DNA of 9,752 nucleotides from Chloroflexota bacterium (GCA_016213125.1 JACRBR010000141.1:1-9752), one strand, 5' to 3'. Shown: positions 1 to 6,751, numbered from the stretch's first letter. Made by a program: numbers and translations. The notes: generated by a model not told the origin, from the sequence alone.

Positions 1-1
1 C

Positions 2-1141
2 ACCGTGACCCGGGACGTTACGCGGAGCGTCCTCGGCGAACAGGCGCTGCGCGAAAGCGAGGAGCTGTTCCGGCGCATCTTCGACGAGAGTCCAATTCCC
101 ACGGTGCTTTCCGATACGAAAGGGCGGTTCGCCAAGGTCAACGACGCGTATTGCGATCTGCTTGGCTATACCCGCGAAGACCTGTTGTCGATGAATGATG
201 CCCGGTTTGTGCACCCCGCTGAGGCAGCGCCGGCGCGTGAAGGTCGCAGGAGGATCTTTTCGGGCGAACTGTCCCGAATCCACCGCGAGAAGCGCTTCCG
301 AACGGCCGACGGGCGCGAGCTGGTCGGCATGCTGACGGCAGCGCCGATCCACGACGAGAGCGGTAACGTCGTCTACTTGCTCAGCATCATCGAGGACATC
401 ACGGAACAGAAGCGCGCGGCCGAGGAACTCAGCCGCATTGCCGACATGAAGTCGGACTTTGTGACGCTCGTGTCGCACGAGCTACGTGCTCCGCTCACGA
501 ACATGCGCGGCGGACTGGAGTTGATCGCTCACGATACGAAGGACCTGCCCGAGTCCGCACGCCGCACACTCTCGATCGTTTCGCACGAAACGTCGCGGTT
601 GAACCGCTTCGTCGAAACAATCCTCGATGTCTCGCGTCTGGATGCTGGTCAACTGCCAATCGTGCTGGGGCCGGTGGCCGTCAACGTGGTCATCGACCGC
701 GCGACGCGGGGGGCCGGCCTTAATCCCGGGAACGTCGATCCGGCGATCACCTGTGCGCCGGATCTCCCGCTTGCCTGGGCGGACGAGCTACAGCTTGAAC
801 ATGTGTTTCGGAACCTGATCCGCAACGCCAACCACCACAGTCCGGCCGGACAGCGCATCCGTATCGAAGCGGCCGCGGCGCCGGACCGGATCATCATCAC
901 GGTGACCGACCACGGCATCGGCATCTCGCGGGAGGACCTACCGCATGTGTTCGAGGCCTTCCGCCGGACGCGCGACAGCGAGCTGAAGTACAAGGGGTAC
1001 GGACTTGGCCTTTACTTTGCGAAGCGCCTGATCGAAGCACAAGGGGGCGATATTCAGGCGACGAGTCCGATCACCGGCGATCCCCTTTCTCCGGGGGCGC
1101 GGTTCACGGTCCGGCTGCCGCTTGCGCCGCAAAGGGCTTGA
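2..1141 (+). CDS. PAS-domain sensor histidine kinase, 5' end outside the window
   Basis: Sensor kinase of a two-component system: it senses a signal, autophosphorylates on histidine and passes the phosphate to a response regulator. Counting from the GTG at 5, a PAS domain covers about residues 20-135. The HisKA dimerisation helix has the H-box SHELRAPL with the phospho-acceptor His158. The HATPase_c domain has an N-box (HVFRNLIRNAN, about 266-276), a G1 box DHGIG (302-306), an F-box FEAF (316-319) and a G2 box GYGLGL (331-336), so it looks catalytically complete. The GTG at 5 is probably not the true start: the frame is open to the window edge, and the first residues (TRDVTR...EQALRESEE) look like the linker that follows a preceding PAS domain. 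No membrane segment is visible in this part. The stop codon overlaps or touches the start region of the response regulator gene, so the two are surely co-transcribed. Signal unknown. Confidence 0.93.
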   Translation, partial: TVTRDVTRSVLGEQALRESEELFRRIFDESPIPTVLSDTKGRFAKVNDAYCDLLGYTREDLLSMNDARFVHPAEAAPAREGRRRIFSGELSRIHREKRFRTADGRELVGMLTAAPIHDESGNVVYLLSIIEDITEQKRAAEELSRIADMKSDFVTLVSHELRAPLTNMRGGLELIAHDTKDLPESARRTLSIVSHETSRLNRFVETILDVSRLDAGQLPIVLGPVAVNVVIDRATRGAGLNPGNVDPAITCAPDLPLAWADELQLEHVFRNLIRNANHHSPAGQRIRIEAAAAPDRIIITVTDHGIGISREDLPHVFEAFRRTRDSELKYKGYGLGLYFAKRLIEAQGGDIQATSPITGDPLSPGARFTVRLPLAPQRA

Positions 1142-1143
1142 GC

Positions 1144-1827
1144 ATGGCAACGATCCTGCTTGTGGATGACGACCCGGCGCTGGTCGAGATTCTGGCGGAA
1201 TACCTGCGGCGCTTCTCCCACGAAGTCTCCGGCGTGACTCGAGGCGATGCGTGCATGGAGATCATCGCCAGCGCTGAGCCCGACATCGTGATCCTGGATG
1301 TCAACATGCCGGGCACCGATGGCTGGGAGACGCTGCGCCAAATCCGAAGGATGAGCAACGTGCCCGTCATCATGCTGACCGCCGCCACAGAGGAGACCGA
1401 CGTCCTGAAAGGGTTCGCGACAGGCGCCGACGACTATGTGGGGAAGCCGTTCAGCTTCGCCCAGTTGGAGGCGCGAGTTCGCGCGGTGCTGGCCCGCACC
1501 GAAGGCCGGTCCGTGCCCACGCCGCGGGTAATCACCCACGGAGATCTCGCCGTCGATGTGGACGCACACCGGGTCTTCCGGCGGGGGGAGCAGGTCAAGC
1601 TGACTCCGACGGAGTTCAGGCTCTTGCTGATACTGATGGAGAACCCCAACAAGGTCCTCTCCTCGGACACCCTTGTCCGACGGGTGTGGGGCGAGGAGTA
1701 CGCTTCGGACAGCGACTACGTCCGGCGGTACATCTGGTATTTGCGCCAGAAGCTGGAGCCCAATCCGGACGAGCCGACCTACATCCGTAACGAGCGGAAC
1801 ATCGGCTATTTCTTCGCGGTCAGCTGA
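1144..1827 (+). CDS. OmpR/PhoB-family response regulator
   Basis: DNA-binding response regulator of 227 aa, partner of the kinase just upstream. The receiver domain (about 1-118) has the acidic pocket D8-D10, phospho-acceptor Asp52 in the segment ILDVNMPG, the switch residue Thr79 in IMLTA, and Lys101 in GKPF. The C-terminal winged helix (about 128-227) has the typical LTPTEFRLL start and ends in NIGYFF, which takes the place of the commoner GVGYRF. The ATG at 1144 is preferred because AAAGGG at 1131-1136 lies 7 nt upstream. A TTG at 1138 would overlap the kinase stop (TTGA) but is poorly placed for that site. Target genes are not known. A candidate operator-like inverted repeat sits in the gap before mreB, but nothing ties it to this regulator directly. 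Confidence 0.95.
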   Translation: MATILLVDDDPALVEILAEYLRRFSHEVSGVTRGDACMEIIASAEPDIVILDVNMPGTDGWETLRQIRRMSNVPVIMLTAATEETDVLKGFATGADDYVGKPFSFAQLEARVRAVLARTEGRSVPTPRVITHGDLAVDVDAHRVFRRGEQVKLTPTEFRLLLILMENPNKVLSSDTLVRRVWGEEYASDSDYVRRYIWYLRQKLEPNPDEPTYIRNERNIGYFFAVS

Positions 1828-1899
1828 CGTGTGCGTTTCTGGGCTTGACGTTTCGAGAAGAGCCCGCAAGGTTCCCGAAGCACGAAATCGACCGTTACC

Positions 1900-1929
1900 T
1901 TCCTTTCGGCGCGCGTTCCTCCATATAAT
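1900..1929 (+). promoter_or_regulatory. Candidate mreB promoter with a perfect -10 box
   Basis: A perfect TATAAT lies at 1924-1929 in a very GC-rich gap, 66 nt before the mreB start. The best -35 candidate is poor: TTCCTT at 1900-1905, spacer 18, with two matches to TTGACA. A weak -35 beside a perfect -10 fits a promoter that depends on an activator, which is inference. The predicted transcript would start near 1936 and carry a leader of about 60 nt. Confidence 0.45.
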
Positions 1930-1958
1930 GGCGCTCGTTGCGTGAGGGAGCGCGCGCC
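1908..1958. repeat. Inverted repeat flanking the mreB -10 box
   Basis: The left arm 1908-1920 (GGCGCGCGTTCCT) matches the reverse complement of the right arm 1946-1958 (GGGAGCGCGCGCC) at 11 of 13 positions, including a perfect 8-bp outer block. The 25-nt centre contains TATAAT at 1924-1929. In RNA both mismatches become G-U pairs, but the likely transcript starts inside the repeat, so a DNA-level role (operator or DNA structure) is the more natural reading. GC-rich sequence makes such repeats more likely by chance. Confidence 0.5.
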
Positions 1959-1981
1959 CCGCGGTGCCTGACCCTGCGCCC

Positions 1982-1987
1982 GAGGGA
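1982..1987 (+). promoter_or_regulatory. Shine-Dalgarno site fixing the TTG start of mreB
   Basis: GAGGGA lies 8 nt before the TTG at 1996. The nearest upstream in-frame stop is the TGA at 1969-1971, and no ATG or GTG occurs between it and 1996. The site therefore supports TTG as the real start. Confidence 0.7.
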
Positions 1988-1995
1988 TTTGCTCG

Positions 1996-3078
1996 TTGAT
2001 CAACCCGCTGACCGCCCTGCTGGGGCTCTTTTCCCACGATGTCGGCATCGACCTCGGCACGGCCAACACGCTTGTGATGGTCAAGGGCCGCGGCATCGTC
2101 ATCGACGAGCCCTCGGTGGTGGCCATCGACCGCCAGACCAAGAAGATCCTGGCCATAGGAGCCGAGGCCAAGCGGATGGTCGGCCGCACGCCGTCCAATA
2201 TCGTCGCCGTGCGGCCCCTGAAGGACGGCGTGATCTCGGACTTCGAGGTGACGGAGCGCATGCTCCAGTACTTCATCCGTAGCGTGCACGAGCGGTTCGG
2301 CTTCGGCATTCCCCGGCCCCGCGTCGTCATCGGCATTCCATCCGGTGTGACGGAAGTGGAGAAGCGCGCGGTGCACGATGCAGCGCTTAATGCCGGCGCA
2401 CGCGCGGCCTTTCTTGTCGAGGAGCCGATGGCCGCCGCGATCGGTGCCGGGCTCCCGATCATGGAGCCGAACGGCTGCATGATCGTCGACATCGGCGGCG
2501 GCACGACTGAGGTTGCAGTGATTGCGCTCGGCGGCATCGTCGTCAGCACCTCGATCCGCACCGCCGGCGACGAGATGGACCAGGAGATCATGGCCTACGC
2601 CCGGCAGGTGCACAACATGCTCATCGGCGAGCGCACCGCGGAGGAGATAAAGATTGAGGCCGGCTCCGCCTTCCCCATGGACGAAGAAGGCATGGTGGAG
2701 ATCCGTGGCCGGGATCTCGCGACGGGCCTGCCGAAATCCGTCGAGGTGAGCACCGTCGAGATCCGCGACGCGCTCTCGGGCAGCATCAACGCCATCATCG
2801 ATGCGGTGCGGTCCACGATCGAGATTACGCCGCCGGAGCTGGTAGCCGACCTCATGTACCGGGGTATCGCCCTCGCTGGAGGCGGCGCAATGCTGCGCGG
2901 CCTGGACCGCCGCCTGGCGCAGGAGACGCGCTTCCCCGTCTACGTCGCCGAAGATCCCCTGCTGTGCGTGGTGAAGGGCACAGGCGAGGTGCTGGAGGAG
3001 GCGAAGATGCTGCAGAAGGTGCAGTCTGCGCTCGCCGCGCGCAAGCCCCCCCACACCCGCCGCCAGTTCGGATTGTAG
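1996..3078 (+). CDS. mreB: Rod shape-determining protein MreB (bacterial actin)
   Basis: Actin-fold ATPase that polymerises on the inner face of the cytoplasmic membrane and guides side-wall peptidoglycan synthesis in rod-shaped cells. The 360-aa product is close to the usual family length of roughly 340-350. The phosphate-1 loop is at 15-25 (DVGIDLGTANT), phosphate-2 at 165-171 (DIGGGTT), and the adenosine-binding motif at 293-304 (LAGGGAMLRGLD). Other family blocks are IRTAGDEMD (187-195) and LIGERTAEEIK (209-219). The hydrophobic N-terminus (residues 1-12) could be the membrane anchor. The start is TTG: the first ATG or GTG downstream would remove the phosphate-1 loop. mreC, mreD, pbp2 and rodA do not follow. 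A 109-nt gap leads instead to a lipoprotein gene, and a two-component system lies upstream. The region may contain regulation by its own TATAAT promoter. Confidence 0.96.
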   Translation: MINPLTALLGLFSHDVGIDLGTANTLVMVKGRGIVIDEPSVVAIDRQTKKILAIGAEAKRMVGRTPSNIVAVRPLKDGVISDFEVTERMLQYFIRSVHERFGFGIPRPRVVIGIPSGVTEVEKRAVHDAALNAGARAAFLVEEPMAAAIGAGLPIMEPNGCMIVDIGGGTTEVAVIALGGIVVSTSIRTAGDEMDQEIMAYARQVHNMLIGERTAEEIKIEAGSAFPMDEEGMVEIRGRDLATGLPKSVEVSTVEIRDALSGSINAIIDAVRSTIEITPPELVADLMYRGIALAGGGAMLRGLDRRLAQETRFPVYVAEDPLLCVVKGTGEVLEEAKMLQKVQSALAARKPPHTRRQFGL

Positions 3079-3187
3079 ACCTCCTCCGTCGAAAGTCTGA
3101 CGCCTCGAGCGGAACGCTGGCCGCTGCATCGCCGTCCGTACTGATACACACTACGAACGCAGACGCCGAACGCCGACGGAGCCCACC

Positions 3188-4285
3188 ATGCACACCAGAC
3201 TCGCCCTCGCTCTTCTGACCACGAGCCTCGCTATGGCGGCGATTGCCTGCGGTGACGCCAACACGCGGGCCCCGACGGCCCCGGCGGAGCCCGCCACACG
3301 CACGCCGCTTTCGCCGACCAGCGCGCCACCAACCGCCACACCGACCGCCACGAACGGCGCCGGCGTCATCCGCCGCATCATCGCCGCGGCCGAGGCGAAC
3401 GACACGGACGCCCTGCGCGAGTACATCGCCTTCACGCCCACAGCCTGCACAACGAACGTGCAGGGCACCGGAGGTCCGCCCGCCTGCCGCCCGGGCGAGG
3501 CCGACGGCACGCTCGTCGACGTGTTCGCCGTGATGGACTGCGAGGGGCACTTCGCCCGCGCGGACGAGGTGCGGCTCGAGCCGCTAGAATCGGGCGCGAT
3601 CGTGTTCCTGAACGCATACCGCACACCCGAGGACTTTTATCCTCCTGGCGACACGGTGCTCCTGTTCACACGCGAGCAGGAGCGTATCGGCAAGTGGGGC
3701 ATGCAGCTTATCCTCACCGGCGAGAACGTGACGGGCGTCCGCTACGGCTGCGGCCAGTCCGCAGCGGAGTTGATCGCCCTGCACGGCCTCGTGGCGCCCA
3801 TCGACGTCGACGGCGTTACGAGTGGAATCGCCTCGGTCGACCGCGCGGTCGCCGCCGTGCTCACGCACGACCTTACGGCGATTGAGGACCTGCTGCGCTA
3901 CTCGCCGGTCGCCTGCGTCGCCGTGCAGGAGGGCATCGGGGCACCGCCGCTGTGCCTCCCGTCCGAGCCCGACGGCACTGTCATCGAGGCGCTGCCCGTG
4001 GCGCAATGCGAGGGGTTCCACGTCCGCCCGGGCGACGTACAGCTCGACGTCTTCGCGGAGCCAATTCAGTTCTACGCCGTCTATCGGACGCCACCCGGCG
4101 AGTGGCCGGTCGGCGACTACCTCGTCATCTTCTACCGTGGCTTCGGGGAGATGGAGCGGGCCGCGATCGAGCTGGCGATGGATGACGAGGGCGTCGTCGC
4201 CATCGACCTCGGCTGCGCCATGACACCGGAGGCGATGGTGGAGTTCCAGCGGCTCACCGATGCAATCGTGGCGCCGCAGGGCTGA
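3188..4285 (+). CDS. Secreted lipoprotein with a duplicated four-cysteine domain
   Basis: I do not recognise a named family. The protein (365 aa) starts with a short basic n-region, a hydrophobic core and a lipobox-like AIAC, with Cys21 as the predicted lipidated residue. A low-complexity Thr/Pro/Ala linker follows (about 26-58, containing TPTAT). After it come two copies of one domain, about 59-189 and 215-344. Their cysteines fall at 87, 100, 118, 188 and at 243, 256, 274, 343, with spacings 13-18-70 and 13-18-69. Shared motifs include GxPPxC, a DGT block, CEG and YRTP. This implies an internal duplication and probably two disulfides per domain outside the membrane. The ATG is supported by ACGGAG ending at 3181, about 6 nt upstream. 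It could be an mreB co-transcript (109-nt gap), but no clear own promoter was found. The function is unknown; ligand binding or an envelope role would be guesses. Confidence 0.9.
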   Translation: MHTRLALALLTTSLAMAAIACGDANTRAPTAPAEPATRTPLSPTSAPPTATPTATNGAGVIRRIIAAAEANDTDALREYIAFTPTACTTNVQGTGGPPACRPGEADGTLVDVFAVMDCEGHFARADEVRLEPLESGAIVFLNAYRTPEDFYPPGDTVLLFTREQERIGKWGMQLILTGENVTGVRYGCGQSAAELIALHGLVAPIDVDGVTSGIASVDRAVAAVLTHDLTAIEDLLRYSPVACVAVQEGIGAPPLCLPSEPDGTVIEALPVAQCEGFHVRPGDVQLDVFAEPIQFYAVYRTPPGEWPVGDYLVIFYRGFGEMERAAIELAMDDEGVVAIDLGCAMTPEAMVEFQRLTDAIVAPQG

Positions 4286-4294
4286 TCAGACCGC

Positions 4295-6022
4295 CTACTC
4301 CGGCGTGCGCATGTCCTCGACCCGGATATCGAGCGTGCCGTCGGCGCGCGCGTCCAATGTGTAGACAACGTCGATGCGCTCGCCGGGCTCCACGAAGGCG
4401 TCGCCCATATCGAACGCCATCGCCGGCCACGTGGTGCCGCCGTCGCGCAGCTTGAGCTTCAGGTGGCGCTCCCCGTTGCCGACGACCCGGCACTCCGTGA
4501 CGGTCACGCCACGTGAGAGGAACGCCGGCACCGGGTTCCCGACGCCGAACGGCCCCAGCTTCATGAGCCAGCGGATCTCGTCGCCGCGCAGCTGGCGCAA
4601 CGGCAGCTGTGCGTCGATCTCGAGCACCGGCGCCAGATCCCGCCCCACCAGTTCCCGCTCGGCGTGCGCGACGAGATGGTCGCGCACTTCCTGCAGCCGC
4701 GCCGTTTCGACGGTGAATCCCGCGGCAGCGCGGTGGCCACCGAACCGCACGAAGAGGTCCGGCCGCGCCCGCAACGTATCGGTGATGTGAAACTCGTCGA
4801 TGCTGCGGCAGCTCGCGCGGCTGAACGCATCGCCCTTTTCAAACACCACCGCCGGCCGCCCGTAGAGCGTTACCATCTTGGACGCGATCAGGCCGACGAT
4901 CCCGGACGAGAAGTCCGGGTGCCCGATCATGATCAGGGGCGGGAGTTCACCTTTCTCCTCTACCAGCCGGGCTGAGAGCGACACCGCCTGCGCCGTCCGC
5001 TCCTGCCGTTCCCGGTTGAGCGCGTCGAGCTGTTGCGCCAGCTCGCGGCCGCGCTCGCCGTCCTCGGTCAGCAGCAGCTCCAGCGCCAGCTTCGCGTGGG
5101 CGATTCGCCCGGCGGCATTCAACCGCGGCCCCAGACGGTAGCCGATGTCGTCCGCCGTGACCGTCGCCGGGTCGACGCGCGACACCTTCATCAAGGACCG
5201 CAAACCCGGGCGCAAGGTCCGCGCCAATACTGGCAGACCGGCGCGCATGATGCGCCGGTTCTCGTCGACCAGCGGCGCCATGTCGCACACGGTGCCCAGC
5301 GCCGCCGCGTCCAAGTACACCCCTTCGTCGAAGTGCTTGTCGGCCGCCGCATGCAGGGCGGCCGCCGTATGAAACGCCAGTCCAGCGGTTGCGAGCTCTG
5401 ACAGCCCACCGGCACTCGCACCGGGTACTTTCGGGTTCACCAGCGCCAGCGCATCGGGCAGCGCCGGTGGCACCGTGTGGTGGTCCAGCACGATCACGTC
5501 CATGCCGATCTCACGCGCGCGGGCGATCTCGTCAATGGAGCTGGTGCCGCAATCGGCGGTCAACAGCAGCGTCGCGCCATCGCGCCGCAGCGTCTCGATC
5601 GCGGGGACGTTCAGGCCGTAGCCCTCGGTGAAGCGGTCCGGAATATACGGCACCGGTAGCGCACCCGTCGCCCGCAGCGCCTGTGTGAGCTGGGCGGCCG
5701 AGGTGACGCCGTCGACGTCGAAGTCGCCGAACACCGCCACGATCTCACCGGAACTTGCTGCCCGCAGCAGCCGGTCGATCGCGACGTCGATCGCAGGCAG
5801 GTCGCTCGCGGACGGCGTTGTGGATGGGGAACCGAGAAACTGCCGGGCGGAGCTTGCGTCGGTGATGCCACGCGTGGCGAGCAATCGCCCCACCAGCTCC
5901 GGCCAATCGCCGACCGGTACGGAGTCGGGCCGCGTGCGTCCGCGCCAGCGCCGGCGGCGTGCGGCCACGGCATCGCTGCCGACCGACGCCCCGCGTGCCT
6001 CCTGCTGCGCCGAAATCACCAT
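4295..6022 (-). CDS. recJ: Single-stranded-DNA-specific exonuclease RecJ
   Basis: DHH-family 5'-to-3' single-strand exonuclease used in recombination and repair, cytoplasmic and metal dependent. From the ATG at 6022 it is 575 aa, matching typical RecJ length. Numbered from a longer TTG start at 6064 (add 14), the motifs are: motif I D114/D116/D118 in GDFDVDG, motif II D171-C-G, the DHH triad 194-196, D261 in TVCDMAPL, RLNAAGR (314-320), then DHHA1 with GIVGLIASK (388-396), ASCRSI (417-422) and GGHRAAAG (442-449), and a C-terminal OB-fold-like part. Motif I reads DFDVDG rather than the common DYDADG, but all the metal-binding aspartates are kept. I chose ATG 6022 because a good promoter at 6032-6060 would exclude the upstream TTG from the mRNA. 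There is no Shine-Dalgarno site at either start. It converges on the lipoprotein gene with a 9-nt gap. Confidence 0.95.
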   Translation of the reverse strand: MVISAQQEARGASVGSDAVAARRRRWRGRTRPDSVPVGDWPELVGRLLATRGITDASSARQFLGSPSTTPSASDLPAIDVAIDRLLRAASSGEIVAVFGDFDVDGVTSAAQLTQALRATGALPVPYIPDRFTEGYGLNVPAIETLRRDGATLLLTADCGTSSIDEIARAREIGMDVIVLDHHTVPPALPDALALVNPKVPGASAGGLSELATAGLAFHTAAALHAAADKHFDEGVYLDAAALGTVCDMAPLVDENRRIMRAGLPVLARTLRPGLRSLMKVSRVDPATVTADDIGYRLGPRLNAAGRIAHAKLALELLLTEDGERGRELAQQLDALNRERQERTAQAVSLSARLVEEKGELPPLIMIGHPDFSSGIVGLIASKMVTLYGRPAVVFEKGDAFSRASCRSIDEFHITDTLRARPDLFVRFGGHRAAAGFTVETARLQEVRDHLVAHAERELVGRDLAPVLEIDAQLPLRQLRGDEIRWLMKLGPFGVGNPVPAFLSRGVTVTECRVVGNGERHLKLKLRDGGTTWPAMAFDMGDAFVEPGERIDVVYTLDARADGTLDIRVEDMRTPE

Positions 6023-6031
6023 GTCCGCGGC

Positions 6032-6060
6032 ACTGTAACAGCGCACCTCGGAGCTGTCGA
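6032..6060 (-). promoter_or_regulatory. recJ promoter implying a leaderless mRNA
   Basis: Read on the minus strand: -35 TCGACA (6060-6055, five of six matches to TTGACA), a 17-nt spacer, and -10 TACAGT (6037-6032, four of six matches to TATAAT). Only 9 nt separate the -10 box from the ATG at 6022, so transcription should start within 0-3 nt of the start codon. This fits the lack of a Shine-Dalgarno site there. Confidence 0.5.
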
Positions 6061-6096
6061 ACAAACGTTACGTCACGCTGCCGCGCGCCCGACGCG

Positions 6097-6165
6097 TATC
6101 AGTGATGTCTCTGCCTCGAGAAATCCCTACGCGGCCGCCTTCGGGCCCGTAGATCACTGCCGATA
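6097..6165 (+). promoter_or_regulatory. Nested inverted repeats, possible structured RNA upstream of the LPSTG gene
   Basis: An inner hairpin pairs CTACG (6127-6131) with CGTAG (6148-6152) and GGCC (6133-6136) with GGCC (6144-6147), with one bulged C. Directly outside it, AGTGAT (6101-6106) pairs with ATCACT (6153-6158), and TATC (6097-6100) can pair with GATA (6162-6165). A small TCTC/GAGA helix (6108-6111 with 6118-6121) would make a three-way junction. I could not match it to a known riboswitch. No convincing promoter was found upstream on this strand, so whether it is transcribed is open. Confidence 0.3.
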
Positions 6166-6180
6166 GTTGCCTAGGACACA

Positions 6181-6204
6181 CCCCGCGCCTGCACCGCTGC
6201 GGGG
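6181..6204 (+). promoter_or_regulatory. GC-rich hairpin just before the LPSTG gene's ribosome site
   Basis: CCCCGC (6181-6186) pairs with GCGGGG (6199-6204) around a 12-nt loop. It ends 10 nt before the Shine-Dalgarno site AGGAAGGA (6215-6222). There is no T-run after it, so it is not an intrinsic terminator. It may influence translation or be incidental in GC-rich DNA. Confidence 0.3.
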
Positions 6205-6230
6205 GGGAGCAGTCAGGAAGGAACACCCTC

Positions 6231-6680
6231 ATGAAGCGCCTCTCCCTTGGGGTTGGCATCGCCATGTGCGCGGTCGCCAGCATCGCCGGCGTGCCCGGCA
6301 ACTCTCGATCCGCGTTGGCAGACGAGCCGCCACTCGCCGGACTCGAAGAACTCTCGGGCGTGGAGTTCGGCGATTTCTCACAGTTCCCTAGCGAACCGCC
6401 GCCCGCGTCATCAGTCGAAAGCCCGGCACCCGCCGCGCCGATCGAACAACCGCTGCCGGGCTCGAACGACGCCGCGAACCCGAAGATCACCAAGGCTGAA
6501 CTCGATCCCGCCACCCAGCGCGACGCTACGGCGCCTATGGTGCTGCCATCGACAGGCACGGGCGCCGGAGATCGCGGCGTTGTGATCACCGCCGGCTTCG
6601 CGCTGGCGTTTGCTCTTGCCGGACTGGTGTGCCTGGGAGGCGCTCACGCGTTGGAGGCCGTCCGCACCCGGGATTGCTGA
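6231..6680 (+). CDS. Small exported protein with C-terminal LPSTG sorting signal
   Basis: The product is 149 aa and matches no family I can name. It has a signal peptide (basic start, hydrophobic core, likely cleavage after ALA at about 28-30) and an acidic, Pro/Ser/Ala-rich middle (about 31-104) that looks disordered. The C-terminus has LPSTG at 105-109, a hydrophobic segment at about 117-137 and a short tail with two arginines ending in Cys149. That three-part layout (LPxTG, membrane helix, positive tail) is the cell-wall sorting signal cleaved by sortases. No sortase gene is in the window. The ATG has a strong Shine-Dalgarno site, AGGAAGGA at 6215-6222, 8 nt away. The gene is divergent from recJ and followed by a probable terminator at 6712-6751, so it is likely a single-gene unit. 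Surface attachment is inferred from the motif only. Confidence 0.82.
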   Translation: MKRLSLGVGIAMCAVASIAGVPGNSRSALADEPPLAGLEELSGVEFGDFSQFPSEPPPASSVESPAPAAPIEQPLPGSNDAANPKITKAELDPATQRDATAPMVLPSTGTGAGDRGVVITAGFALAFALAGLVCLGGAHALEAVRTRDC

Positions 6681-6711
6681 CCAGTCCGTTCGCCTGGGCG
6701 TGACCCTTGCT

Positions 6712-6751
6712 GGAGGGAGGCTGTGTGCGATGCGCGCGGCCTCCTTCCTTT
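6712..6751 (+). terminator. Probable intrinsic terminator after the LPSTG gene
   Basis: A 10-bp stem pairs 6712-6721 (GGAGGGAGGC) with 6739-6748 (GCCTCCTTCC), with one G-U pair and a 17-nt loop, followed by TTT at 6749-6751. It begins 31 nt after the stop at 6680. The T-run is short and the loop large, so efficiency is uncertain. The opposite strand lacks a T-run, so it probably does not serve the converging LOG gene. Confidence 0.5.

Noticed and set aside
1841..1865. GGGCT/AGCCC hairpin after the response regulator as a terminator
   Set aside because: Only a 5-bp stem with a 15-nt loop and no T-run after it.
1845..1873. TTGACG at 1845-1850 as a -35 box for mreB
   Set aside because: At 17-nt spacing the -10 position reads AAGGTT, a poor match, and the perfect TATAAT at 1924 is too far away to pair with it.
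1054..3129. Open frame of 691 codons on the minus strand across the regulator and mreB
   Set aside because: It is antisense to two clear genes with intact family motifs. Its product is rich in His, Arg, Asp and Gly with no domain, as expected from the mirror frame of GC-rich codons.
2852..3550. Open frame of 232 codons on the minus strand over the mreB end and lipoprotein start
   Set aside because: Arg- and Gly-rich translation with no motif, antisense to two supported genes.
6020..6064. Longer recJ start at TTG 6064
   Set aside because: No Shine-Dalgarno site, and the best promoter (6032-6060) lies downstream of it, so the codon would not be in the mRNA.
6097..6204. Cyclic-di-GMP or other known riboswitch before the LPSTG gene
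   Set aside because: A three-way junction can be drawn, but the conserved sequence blocks of known classes that I could recall are not present.
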